Of a DNA stretch of 13,035 nucleotides, positions 1 through 8,980 are shown one piece after another (positions within the stretch are counted from its first letter, which is position 1; every line of letters starts with the position of its first letter). The DNA is taken from contig BBFD01000094.1 of the NCBI GenBank assembly GCA_001313065.1, forward strand, positions 1-13,035, in the 5' to 3' direction. The notes below the pieces were generated by a model. That model saw nothing but the letters and a program-made list of their open reading frames with translations. It was not told the origin of the DNA and did not search any database. This DNA comes from Silvimonas sp. JCM 19000. Lineage in GTDB: Bacteria > Pseudomonadota > Gammaproteobacteria > Burkholderiales > Chitinibacteraceae. The translations under genes were made by a program, and so were the position numbers.

Positions 1-2011
1 CGCAGCATCGGCCCGGCTTGCGGCTCGCGCCCACGGAAGGCGGCAAATGCCGCGCGCTGTTCACGACTGTCGCCCGCGCTGTAGATATAGCGATACAGCT
101 TTTCTGCCAGCGCCGGGTTAAAGCGTCGCCGGTTTCGTCAAAGGCATCAAACGCCTCGGCCTCCAGCACCTCAGCCCACATATACACGTAGTAACCGGCG
201 GCATAAGCGTCGCCGGTAAAGATGTGGCGGAAGTGCGGCAGGCGGTGATTCATACCGGCTTCATGCGGCACGCCCAGGCGCTCACGTTCTTCCGCTTCAA
301 ATACGCCAATATCGATCTGGCTGGGGTCTTCCTGCAAATGCAGCGCCAGGTCGATCAAGGTGCTGGCGGTGTAGCGCACGGTCTCGAAGCCTGATTAAAC
401 GTTTGCGAAGCGCGGATGCGCTCCACCAACGCGGCCGGGATGGGCTCGCCGGTTTGCCAATGGCGGGCGTGCTGGGCCAGCACCTCGGGGACCAGCGCCC
501 AGTTTTCCAGCAATTGCGACGGCAGCTCGACATAGTCTTGCGGCACATCGGTACCGGACAAGCGTGCGTAGGTGACGTTCGACAGCAGGCCGTGCAGGCC
601 GTGGCCAAATTCATGGAACAGCGTGCGCACGTCATCAAAACTCAGCAAAGTCGGGCCATCGCCGCCTTTGGCAAAGTTGTTGTTGTTGATGACGATAGGC
701 AGCGACTCGCTGCCATTGCGGTGCTGCACGCGGAAGGTATGCATCCATGCGCCGCCTTGTTTGTTCGGCCGCGCGTAGTTGTCGCCGATAAACAAGCCCA
801 TCACCGCGCCATTGCGGCTGACTTCCCAGAAGCGGGCGTCCGGGTGATACAGCGCAACGTCGTGACGCTCGTGGAAACTCAGGCCGAACAAGCGATGTGC
901 GCAATCGAAGACGGCTTCGAGCATGGCGTCGAGGCTGAAATACGGTTTGACCTCCGCGTCTTCCAGCGCAAAGCGTGCAGCGCGGACTTTTTCGGCCAGG
1001 TAAAACCAGTCCCATTGCTGGATATCGGTCGGCTCGCCCAGCGCGGCGGCTTGTTCGACCAGGGCGGCACGTTCTTCGGCCCAGCGTGCTTTGGCGGGCT
1101 CCCACACCTGGCGCAGCAATTCGTACACGGCCGAGGCTTGCCCGCCATCCGGTTGGCCAGCGCGTAATCAGCAAAGCTGTCATAGCCGAGCAAACGCGCT
1201 TGTTCGATGCGCAGGGTCAGGATTTCGCGCGCGATCGGGGTGTTATTGCGTTCGGGATGCTCGCCGCGTGTGGTCCAGCCGCGCCAGGCGGCTTCGCGCA
1301 GATCGCGGCGGGTGGAGAAGGTCAGGAAGGGCACCACCGACGAGCGCGACAGCGTAATCACATGGCCGTCGACACCACGTTCTTGCGCGGCGCTGTGGGC
1401 GGCCTGGCGCAACCAGTCCGGCAGACCGGCCATATCGCTTCGCCATGCAGCGCCAGTTTGAATTCAGCTTCATCCGCCAATACGTTCTGACCGAATTGCG
1501 TTTGCAGATCGGCCAGCCGCGACACGATGGCGGCAAAGCGGGCGCGATCCGCACCCTGCAACAAAGCGCCGGTGCGCACGAAATCCTTGTGGAAGGCTTT
1601 CAGCAAACGGCGCTGTTCTTCCGACAGATCAAGCTGATCGGCTTGCTGATACACCGCGTTGAGGCGGGCGAAGAAACCGGCATGCATCGAGACCTGGCTG
1701 TAATGCTGCGCCAGCAACGGCGCCATCTCGCGCTCGACGGCTTGCAGTTCAGCCGGAGACTCAGAGGCGGTCAGGTTCTCAAAGGTAAAACGCACCGCTT
1801 GCAGTTTGCGGCCAGCGCGATCAAACGCAGCGACGGTGTTTTCAAAAGTCGGGGCCTCGCTCTGCGCGGCCAAGGCGTCGACTTCAGCCAGATGCTCGGC
1901 AAACAGCACCGCAAACGCGGGCGCAAAGTGCGCCGGCTGGATTTCGGCAAACGGCGGAATCTGCCACGGCGTATTCCACGCTTGCAGCAAGGGATTGTTC
2001 AGATCGGTCAT
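1..2011 (-). CDS. dcp: M3 family zinc peptidyl-dipeptidase (Dcp-type), 3' end beyond window, frame-broken
   Basis: Cytosolic M3 metallopeptidase that releases C-terminal dipeptides from oligopeptides. The start MTDLNNPLLQAW at 2011 has no signal peptide. The N-terminal helical half matches the Dcp pattern (PTFENTVAAFDRAGR, then NVLADEAEF). The zinc motif HEFGHGLH lies at about residue 467 (613-615 encodes the first His), close to its place in E. coli Dcp. It is followed by LSGTDVPQDYVELPSQ, which resembles Dcp more than oligopeptidase A. The C-terminal signature AAGYYVYMWAEVLEAEAF and FRGREPQAGPMLR reaches position 1, so only a few residues are missing. Four apparent single-base losses break the frame, near 1436, 1135, 390 and 121; adding one base at each restores one continuous protein of about 670 residues. 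The ribosome site is weak (AAAAGG about 10 nt upstream). It is last in a colinear set after the M13 peptidase and a helical protein. Family call is firm; Dcp over PrlC is likely. Confidence 0.94.
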
Positions 2012-2159
2012 GATGCGCGGCCTTTTGGGCGAAACAAACGCAACCGGCGTCGGTTACGTTCAGATAACAAATAAACAAGCGACGACTGTGCCAGCCCGGG
2101 TAGGACGGGTCAAAGTGCGGCGCTCCGCTGTGTACTCAAACAGACAATGTGCCAGCGGC
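2012..2159 (-). other. Intergenic region between the helical-repeat gene and dcp
   Basis: This 148-nt gap holds the palindrome at 2037-2060 and an AT-richer stretch (about 2055-2080). On the minus strand there is also a TGGCAC...GC arrangement at 2077-2093 with GG and GC exactly 10 nt apart, as in sigma-54 promoters, but the usual TTGC core reads TCGC. No good sigma-70 promoter pair is evident. This is the largest gap within the peptidase cluster, so dcp may have its own promoter here. Confidence 0.35.
2037..2060 (-). promoter_or_regulatory. Imperfect 24-bp palindrome upstream of dcp (hairpin, operator or attenuator)
   Basis: Arms AACGCAACCG (2037-2046) and CGGTTACGTT (2051-2060) are complementary over 10 bp with one mismatch, around a GCGT centre. 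Read in the direction of dcp, the hairpin is followed at once by TGTTTCG, giving a modest T-rich tail, so it resembles a weak intrinsic terminator. It ends only 25 nt before the dcp start codon, too close for a separate promoter downstream. It may be an attenuator, a structured 5' leader or a repressor site. The structure is seen; the role is inferred. Confidence 0.6.
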
Positions 2160-3082
2160 TCAAACCGCGAGCGGCGCCCCGACGGCGCGAGCCTTTTCTT
2201 CGGCATACCAGGTTTTGAGATCGACATCGTCAAAAGCATCAGCCAGCGTTTGCGCATCGGCCAGCGCGTGGCCGTAGCCTTCGGGATTGCCCAAGACGCG
2301 CAAAGCATGGGCCGCGCCAGCAAGATAAACGCCTGGTCGACCGGCTCGGCGCCATGTGCCGCAATCAGCGCCAGTGCCTGATCGGCGTACTGCAACGCTT
2401 GTTGCGCCTGATTGACGGCATTGGCCACCAGCGCTTGCAGATACAGTGCGCGCTCGTGATTGACCCAGGTGCCGCAACGTAACCAGAACTCCAGCGCCAC
2501 CTGCGCGGCTTCCTGCATCAAAGCCGCTTGCTGCGGCGTACGCGTCGGCAGTTCCAGCAGGGCAGTCGCCAGGTTGTTGCTGACGATGGCGATATGGCGC
2601 TGCACGCCGCTGTCGTTCTGCTGGCGGGCCGGCAGTAACAGGCCGCGGTAAATGGCTGCGCCTTCTTCAAAGCGCCCCGCGCGCACCAGCGGGCCGGGCA
2701 ACTGGCCACTCAGTTTGAGCTGGCGCAGGCTGGCCTGGCTGGGCGACAGCGCGTGCAAACGATGTTGATTGCTGAGCGCCGCCATGCGGTCACCATCCAG
2801 CGTCTGCGCCACAATCAAGAACTGCAGCATTTCGGCGATGCCAGGAATTTCAGTGCCGTCTTCGGCAAAGTCATCGGCAAACCCGGCAGCCACGCGCTCG
2901 GCCAGACCCAGCGCGCCTTCCCAGTCATTCAGATGCTCGCCCAGCACATGATTGCCCAAGCGTAACAACGCGGCGGCCTGCTCCGGCGTGGCGGGCTGGG
3001 CCTCACTAATACTGCGCGCGACCTCCGCCGGGTTGCGGGCATGGTCTTTCCAGCCTTGTGCAATCAAACCTTCAAAGTCCAT
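2160..3082 (-). CDS. Hypothetical helical-repeat (TPR-like) protein, about 307 aa, one frame break
   Basis: I do not recognise the family. The start MDFEGLIAQGWKDHA is set by AGGAG (3088-3092) 5 nt before the ATG, and the gene begins 18 nt after the M13 peptidase stop, so the two are probably co-transcribed. The protein has no signal peptide or membrane segment and is almost all predicted helix. Its Ala/Leu-rich repeats resemble TPR pairs: GRFEEGAAIYRGLL, NNLATALLELP, AQQALQYADQALALIAAHG, then GYGHALADAQTLADAF. One apparent base loss near 2316 shifts the frame. Without correction the reading runs on to 2060 with an Arg/Thr-rich, unnatural tail; with one base added it continues as AAHALRVLGNPEGYGHALAD and stops at 2160. 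A TPR-like fold suggests a protein-protein scaffold role, but no function can be assigned. Its place between two peptidases is the only context clue. Confidence 0.72.
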
Positions 3083-3100
3083 GCCTGCTCCTGCCGGTGC

Positions 3101-5135
3101 TTACCACATGTGGATACGGTCTTGCGGTGCCTTGTACATCTTGTCGCCCGGCTTGGTGCCAAAGGTTTCGGCAAAGCCATCGCTGTTCATCGACGCGCCG
3201 ATGGCACGGAACGCCATGGGCGAATGCGGATCAGTCGCCACTTGCTTCAGCAGCGCCGCATCGCGCATCTTGCCGCGCCAGATTTGCGCAAAAGCAAGGA
3301 AGAAGCGCTCATCGCCGGTCAGGCCATCAATCACCGGCGCAGGCTTGCCATTCAGCGACAGGTGATAGGCTTTATAGGCAATTTGCAGGCCAGACAGGTC
3401 CGCAATATTCTCGCCGAGCGTCAGCTTGCCGTTTACATGTTTGCCCGGCAGCGGCTCGTAGGCGTCGTACTGTGCCACCAGCTTGCTGGTCAGCGCTTCA
3501 AACGCGGTGCGGTCAGCCGGCGTCCACCAGTTTTTTTGAGATTGCCGTCGCCATCGTACTGGCTGCCCTGGTCATCAAAACCGTGGCTGATTTCGTGGCC
3601 GATTACGGCACCAATGCCGCCATAGTTGGCCGCATCGTCCGCTTTGGCATTAAAGAACGGCGCTTGCAGGATGGCGGCCGGGAACACGATTTCGTTCATC
3701 GCCGGGTTGTAATAGGCGTTAACGGTTTGCGGGTACATGCCCCACTCGGTGCGATCCACCGGCTTGCCCAGGCGGTTCAGGTCGTACTGGTAGCGATAGG
3801 CGGCCGAGCGCGTCATATTGCCGAACAGATCATCGGCTTTGATTTCAAGCGCGCTGTAATCGCGCCATTTGCTCGGATAACCGATTTTGGTGGTGTAGGC
3901 CGCCAGCTTTTTTTCTGCGCCTGCACGCGCGTCGGTGGCGACATCCAGCTTACCGTTTCAATGCTTTGCTGATAGGCCTTCAGCAGATTGCCCACCAGTG
4001 CTTCCATCCGGGCTTTGGATTCCGGCGGAAAGTACGCGGCCGCCCACGGCTTGCCCAGCGCATCGCCCAGCGAGCCATTCACCGCCGACACGCCGCGCTT
4101 CCAGCGTGCGCGTTGTTCGGTGGTGCCCGTCAACGCGGTGCCATGCAAGGCAAAGTGGGCCTGGACAAACTCTTTGGACAGCAGCGGTGCAGCGGCATCC
4201 AGCGTGCGCGCCTTCAGATAGCTTTGCCAGGTGCTCAGCGGCTGTTTTTTTTCAGCAACTGGCCCAGCGCTTCGGTGTAGTTCGGCTGGCTGATATCAAC
4301 TTGCGCCAGCGAGGTCAGGCCCGCGTTATCCAGCCAGGTATTCCAGTCAAAGTCCGGTGCGGTCTTGGGCAAGGCAGCGCGGTTGCGCGGATTGTGCGTT
4401 TTGATCGGATCGCGGTTTTCCACGTTGGTCCACTGCACCTGGGCGATGGCGGTTTCCAGCGCCATCACGGTTTTAGCCTGCTCGGCCGGGGTCTTTTCGC
4501 CCGCCAGGCTAAACAACCGGGTCAGATAGACGACATAAGCCTCGCGCGCTTTGGCAAAGCGGGCATCGTCGCTCAGATAGTAATCGCGGTCCGGCAAGCC
4601 CAGCCCGCCCTGATTGATGCTGACTTCATACCGGCGTGCGTCATCCGGATCCTGGCCCACGCTGATATTCAGCGGCAGGTCGATCGACACGTATTGCAGC
4701 TTGCCCAGCGTGGCAAACAGTTCATGCAGGTTGGCAATCTGGTCGATTTGCGCCAGTGCCGGTTTGACCGGCGCCGCACCCAGTTTTTTCCAGCCGTGCT
4801 TCGTCCATATAGCTGCGATACAGATCGGCGATCTTCTGTTCGTCCGAACCCGGCGCTTGCGCGCTGGCCATGGCGGTTTCCAGCAGCGTCTTCGAGCGGG
4901 CTTCGCTCTCATCGCGCAGGGTGTAGAAGGCGCCAATGGCGGATTGATCCGCCGGAATCGGGGTGTTCTTTACCCAGTTGCCATTCACGTAATCAAAGAC
5001 ATTGTCTTGCGGACGCACGCTGGTATCGAACTGGCTCTTGTCGACACCGGCGGTCAAGGCTTCGGTGACGGCGGCATGGGCAGACAGACTGAGAGAAACG
5101 GCAACGCTGAGCGCTGCCAGACGGAACAATTTCAT
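3101..5135 (-). CDS. pepO: Secreted M13 family zinc metallopeptidase (PepO/neprilysin type), frame-broken
   Basis: Neprilysin-like endopeptidase that cuts small peptides, here probably in the periplasm. The start MKLFRLAALSV at 5135 is supported by AAGGAA about 7 nt upstream. It begins a signal peptide of 21 residues ending AHA before AVTEAL. Family motifs in order: DNVFDYVNGNWVKNT near the N-terminus, WMSPPTR in the middle, NAYYNP at about residue 471 (substrate-binding NAxY), the zinc motif HEISH at about 512-516, and GENIADLSGL with the third zinc ligand Glu at about 573. The 61-residue spacing fits the family. The protein ends RIHMW. The frame breaks at four T-runs: 4784-4789, 4245-4252, 3908-3914 and 3531-3537. 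Restoring each gives one protein of about 675 residues, the normal length. Family spacing (GNLKNWW, WMSPPTRVQAQKKL) favours five coding A's where seven are seen at the last two. Probably intact in the organism. Confidence 0.95.
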
Positions 5136-5183
5136 CGACGGTTCCTTGCTCTGGGTGGGGGTAGGCAAAACTGCAAACGCTGA

Positions 5184-5223
5184 GGCCCGCCCCCGCCGAT
5201 GAAAGTTCCGGCGGGCGCGGGCC
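5184..5223 (-). terminator. Strong GC hairpin between yejF and pepO, possible terminator
   Basis: Arms 5184-5198 and 5209-5223 pair over 15 bp with a single mismatch around a 10-nt loop. It starts 13 nt after the yejF stop in the direction of transcription. There is no T-run after it (TCAGCGTTTGCAG follows), so it is not a textbook intrinsic terminator. It may be a 3'-end stabiliser or a weak stop with read-through into pepO. The rest of the 100-nt gap shows no convincing promoter. Confidence 0.5.
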
Positions 5224-5235
5224 GCGGGGGATGAC

Positions 5236-6938
5236 TCAGGCGGGCTGTGGCTGCCAGCCGGTCGGAATCGAATCAAGCAATTTACGGGTGTAACTGGCCG
5301 ACGGGGCGCGATAGATTGCGTCCGAATCACCCTGCTCCACCACTTCGCCCTTGTTCATCACCAGCACCTGGTCGGAGATATGTTTAACCACCGCCAGATC
5401 ATGCGAGATAAACAGGTACGACAACTGGTATTCATCCTGCAGCTCTTGCAGCAGGTTCAGCACTTGCGCCTGCACCGACACATCCAGTGCGGACACCGAT
5501 TCATCGCAAATCAGCACTTCCGGCTTGAGCGTCAGGCAACGTGCAATGGCAATCCGCTGGCGTTGGCCACCGGAAAACTCATGCGGATAGCGCGACAAGG
5601 AACGCGCGGGCAAACCCACCCGATCCAGCAGCGCCTGGGCCATCTTGACGCGCTCGATCTGCACGCGGCCGATGCCGTGCAACATCATTGGTTCGGTCAG
5701 GATTTGCTCGACGGTAAAGCGCGGGTTCAGCGAGGCATACGGATTCTGGAAAATAATCTGGATGCGGCGTTTGTATTCGTGGAATTCGCGCGCCGACATC
5801 GCCAGCAAATCCTTGCCGTGGAACAGCGCCTTGCCGCCCGTGGCCTGATGCAAACGCACCAGCGTCAGACCGACCGTAGTCTTGCCCGAGCCCGATTCGC
5901 CCACAATGCCCAGCGTCTTGCCGCGCGGCAGCTGGAACGACACGTCTTTGACCGCATGAAACTGGCGTTTGCCAAACAGGCCCTGGCGGATATCAAACGA
6001 TTTGGCCAGATGCTGCACGTCCAGAATGATTTCGTCGCTGGCCTCATAGCCGCGCACGCGCTCACCCGGTTTGACGTAGCCGCCGGGCTGCATGAAATCA
6101 TCGATGACCGCCAGGCGCAGCGGGCGGCTGTCCAGATGCGGCCGGCAGTTGAGCAGCGCTTTGGTATACGGATTGGCGGGCGCGTTGAAGATCTGTTCCA
6201 CCGTACCGGCTTCGCGGATTTCGCCGTGGCGCATCACCACCACGTCATCGGCAAACTCGCCCACCAGACCCAGATCGTGCGTAATAAACAGCACCGACAT
6301 GCCGTGCTTTTTTTCTGCAGATCGGCCAGCAATTGCAGAATCTGTTTCTGGATGGTCACATCCAGCGCGGTGGTTGGCTCATCGGCGATCAACAATTTGG
6401 GTTCGCAGGCAATCGCCATGGCGATCATCACGCGTTGCTGCTGGCCGCCCGACAATTCATGCGGATAGGCTTTGACGCGCTTTTCCGGCTCGGGCAAGCC
6501 CACTTCGGTCAACAATTCGACCGTGCGCTTGAAGGCATCGCGGCGGTTGAGACCAGCGTGCAGCATCAGCGTTTCCGCGATCTGGTCACCCACGGTAAAC
6601 ACCGGGTTCAGCGAGCTCATCGGCTCCTGAAAAATCATGGCGATATCTTTGCCGCGCATCTTGCGCAACTCGGCGCCTTCGAGCGCCAGCAGATCGCGGC
6701 CTTCAAACGTCACCTGGCTGGCCGGATCGATGATCGTCTGGCGTGGCGGCAGTAACTGCATGATGGCCATCGAGGTCACCGACTTACCCGAACCGGATTC
6801 GCCCACCAGGGCCACGGTGCGGTTGCGCGGGATATCGAAGTTGATGCCTTTCAGGGCTTCGAAGGTGCCGCCGTCATCCTGGCGGAACGTCACCTTGAGA
6901 TTGCGGATTTGCAGGAGCAGGTCTTGGGATGCAGTCAT
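5236..6938 (-). CDS. yejF: Peptide ABC transporter, double ATP-binding protein (YejF-type), one frame break
   Basis: Cytoplasmic ATPase that drives the peptide importer, with two nucleotide-binding domains in one chain as in YejF. Start [10 protein letters not shown] at 6938; the AAGGAG site overlaps the yejE stop codon 10 nt upstream. Domain 1: Walker A GESGSGKS at 46-53, signature LSGGQ at 162-166, Walker B LLIADEP at 182-188, H-loop His 220. Domain 2: Walker A GESGSGKT at 346-353, signature FSGGQ at 454-458, Walker B VLICDES at 474-480 (Ser in place of the usual Pro after the catalytic Glu), H-loop His 512. Each domain ends with an oligopeptide-transporter tail ([16 protein letters not shown]). 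The frame breaks once, in the T-run 6308-6314. With five coding A's instead of seven the reading is [15 protein letters not shown] and the total is 566 residues. Both halves are otherwise intact. Substrate is not shown; short peptides or peptide antibiotics are typical. Confidence 0.95.
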
Positions 6939-6948
6939 CGGATGCTCC

Positions 6949-8015
6949 TTAGCGGGCTTTCGGGTCAAGCGCATCGCGCAGACCATCGATCAACAAACTG
7001 AAAGCGGTGACCAGCACCGACATCGCCAGCGTGACGGCGATCATTTGCCACCACACGCCTTGCACCAGCTCGGCCGGTGCTTCCGCCAGCATCGAGCCCA
7101 GGCTGACCTCGGTGACGCCCACGCCAAAACCAAGAAAGGACAGAATGGCCTCGTACTTGATCATGGCCACGGTCAGCAGCGAGAACTGCACCAGCAGCAG
7201 ATGCGAGATATTCGGCAGGATGTGGATAAACATGCGACGCCAGTCGCTGGCACCGATGGCGCTGGCGGCCTGCACGTATTCGCGGCTTTTCAGCTTGAGG
7301 TATTCCGCGCGCACCAGGCGATAGGTACCGGTCCAGCTGGTCAAGGCCATCACACAAATAATGTCTTGAGGCCCGGCCCGGCCACGGCCGAGAACGACAG
7401 CAGCAGCAACATGTCCGGTACTGAGGTGAACACGTTGTAGAACCAGTTCAGAAAGTCATCGACCTTGCCGCCAAAGTAGCCGGAGAAAGCGCCCAGCACA
7501 GTGCCGATCAGCAAGGTGCTGATCGCGGCAAACACGCCGACAAAGACCGAAGTGGACGTGCCCTTGATGGTTTTGGTGATGACATCGCGGCCACGCAAAT
7601 CCGCGCCAAACGGCAGCGACTCACGCCGGGTTTTTTTACCGCGCTGGTGTATTGCGCCACATTCTTTTGCGCCTCTGCCAACGCCGGGCCCAGCGGATCT
7701 TCTTGCGCTGTCATGTACACCAGTTGATCGCTCTGGCCGGGCTTTCTGATGTGTTTTTTCTGCCGGCAGGGTATCCACCCCCTCGGCCTTGACCCAGGAC
7801 GGCGGGGCATACGGCTCGGCAATCTGCTCGCGCCAGCCATCACCGATCAGACCCAGCCAGCCGCCTACGGCGATCAGCAGATAGATCGCCACAATCCACA
7901 GCGAAATCAGCGCCACTTTGTCGCGCTTGAGCCGCCGCCAGCCCTGCGCCCAGAAACCGGTATTCACTTTGGGCTCGGCCTGGACCACCGGCGCATTTTG
8001 TACAGTCGTTGTCAT
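6949..8015 (-). CDS. yejE: Peptide ABC transporter permease (YejE-type), frame-broken
   Basis: Inner-membrane permease of the dipeptide/oligopeptide class, partner of the YejB-type protein. Start MTTTVQNAPVVQ at 8015, 14 nt after the yejB stop, with only a weak ribosome site (GGCGGAAC). A first membrane segment lies at about residues 34-58. A long extracytoplasmic stretch rich in charged residues follows, then the transport core: LPFGADLRGRDVITKT, four to five membrane helices including VFTSVPDMLLLLSF, and the ATPase-coupling EAA loop EYVQAASAIGASDWRRMF. The end is DGLRDALDPKAR. Three breaks are seen: T-run 7754-7759 (PAEK to HIRKPGQSD), T-run 7631-7637 (TSAVKK to TRRESLPFG), and one apparent base loss at about 7360 (GLKT to ICVMALTSWTG). 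Corrected length is about 354 residues. The first two breaks lie in the non-membrane loop. The same protein style is familiar from Burkholderiales importers. Confidence 0.92.
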
Positions 8016-8029
8016 GATGTTCCGCCGGA

Positions 8030-8968
8030 TTATTTGAGCTGCACGCGCGGGTCGATCAGCTTGTAGACCAGATCCGCCAGCAAGTTAAAGATCATGGTGG
8101 CCAGCGCGACATAAATCGTAATGGCCTTGATCACCGGAAAGTCGCTGTTATGCATCGCCAGTACCACCGCATTGCCCATGCCGGGGATGCTGAAGAAGGT
8201 TTCCAGCACCAACGCACCAATCAGCAAATACGGCAGCGACATCATGACCGTGGTGACCACCGGAATCAGCGCATTGCGCAGCACGTGTTTGAGCATGATG
8301 CGTTGCTCGCTCAGGCCTTTGGCCCGCGCCGTGCGGACGTAATCGTGGTTCATTTCTTCGACAAAGAACGAACGATAGAAGCGGATATCCGGGCCCAGCG
8401 AAACCATCAAGCCCATCAACATGGGCAGCGGCACGTAGATCAGCAGATTGACCCAGAACGAATTGCTCCAGCCGCTGACCGGAAACCAGCCAAATTTGTA
8501 GGCCAGCCAGTACTGGCCAGCAATGATGTAGACCAGTGCCGAAATCGACATGGCCACCGTGCAGCAAATGGTGACGATGCGATCGGTGACGCCACCGCGG
8601 AAATAAGCCACCAACGCGGCCAGCGGCAAGGCAATCAGCAAGTCCACCACCAGCAGCGTGCCGGTCAGGGTAAGCGAGGCGCTGATGCGCGAGCCGATCA
8701 CGTCACCCACCGGCTGCTGCGTATTCCACGAAGTGCCAAAGTCCAGCGTCAGCACCTGCTTGATAAAGATCCAGAACTGCTGGCCGCGGCTGAGATCCAG
8801 CCCCAGTTGTGCCCGGATATTGGCCAGGGTTTCCGGCGTCAGATGCTTGCCCGCCAGGATCAGCGACGGGTCGCCGCCAAACAGGTTGAACAGGGTAAAT
8901 ACCAGCAACATCACCCCGAACAGCGTGGGGATCATTTGCAGTACACGGCGCACGATATACGCGAACAT
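8030..8968 (-). CDS. yejB: Peptide ABC transporter permease (YejB-type), intact
   Basis: Inner-membrane permease of the DppB/OppB/YejB class, 312 residues, one of two genes in the window with no frame break. Start MFAYIVRRVLQMIPTLFGVM at 8968 with AAGGAG (8976-8981) 7 nt upstream; that site overlaps the stop codon of the binding-protein gene. The first membrane segment sits at about residues 9-29, then the conserved extracytoplasmic region (LTPETLANIRAQLGLD), followed by further membrane helices. The EAA coupling loop YVRTARAKGLSEQRIMLKHV lies in the C-terminal third and is followed by ETFFSIPGMGNAV and the terminal DPRVQLK. It forms the translocation pore with the YejE-type protein and is powered by the double ATPase. 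It contains no A/T run of six or more, consistent with the breaks elsewhere following such runs. Confidence 0.95.
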   Translation of the reverse strand: MFAYIVRRVLQMIPTLFGVMLLVFTLFNLFGGDPSLILAGKHLTPETLANIRAQLGLDLSRGQQFWIFIKQVLTLDFGTSWNTQQPVGDVIGSRISASLTLTGTLLVVDLLIALPLAALVAYFRGGVTDRIVTICCTVAMSISALVYIIAGQYWLAYKFGWFPVSGWSNSFWVNLLIYVPLPMLMGLMVSLGPDIRFYRSFFVEEMNHDYVRTARAKGLSEQRIMLKHVLRNALIPVVTTVMMSLPYLLIGALVLETFFSIPGMGNAVVLAMHNSDFPVIKAITIYVALATMIFNLLADLVYKLIDPRVQLK

Positions 8969-8980
8969 GGTTGCGCTCCT

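Noticed and set aside
2060..2330. The uncorrected 340-residue reading of the helical protein, ending near 2060
   Set aside because: Its last part is Arg/Thr/Pro-rich and unlike the rest, while the adjacent frame gives a natural helical continuation that stops at 2160.
3935..5068. Plus-strand open frame of 377 codons opposite pepO
   Set aside because: The minus strand encodes the M13 peptidase with all key motifs; the plus frame has no family features.
5184..5223. REP-like mobile repeat
   Set aside because: Only a single copy is seen in the window, so the GC hairpin is better listed as a transcript-end structure.
5380..6468. Long plus-strand open frame of 362 codons opposite yejF
   Set aside because: It is antisense to a motif-complete ATPase, is rich in His/Gln/Arg as expected for the complement of such a gene, and shows no recognisable domain or ribosome site.
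6949..8968. DppB/DppC or OppB/OppC names for the two permeases
   Set aside because: The fused double-ATPase gene and the gene order binding protein-permease-permease-double ATPase fit the Yej type better than Dpp or Opp, which have separate ATPase genes.
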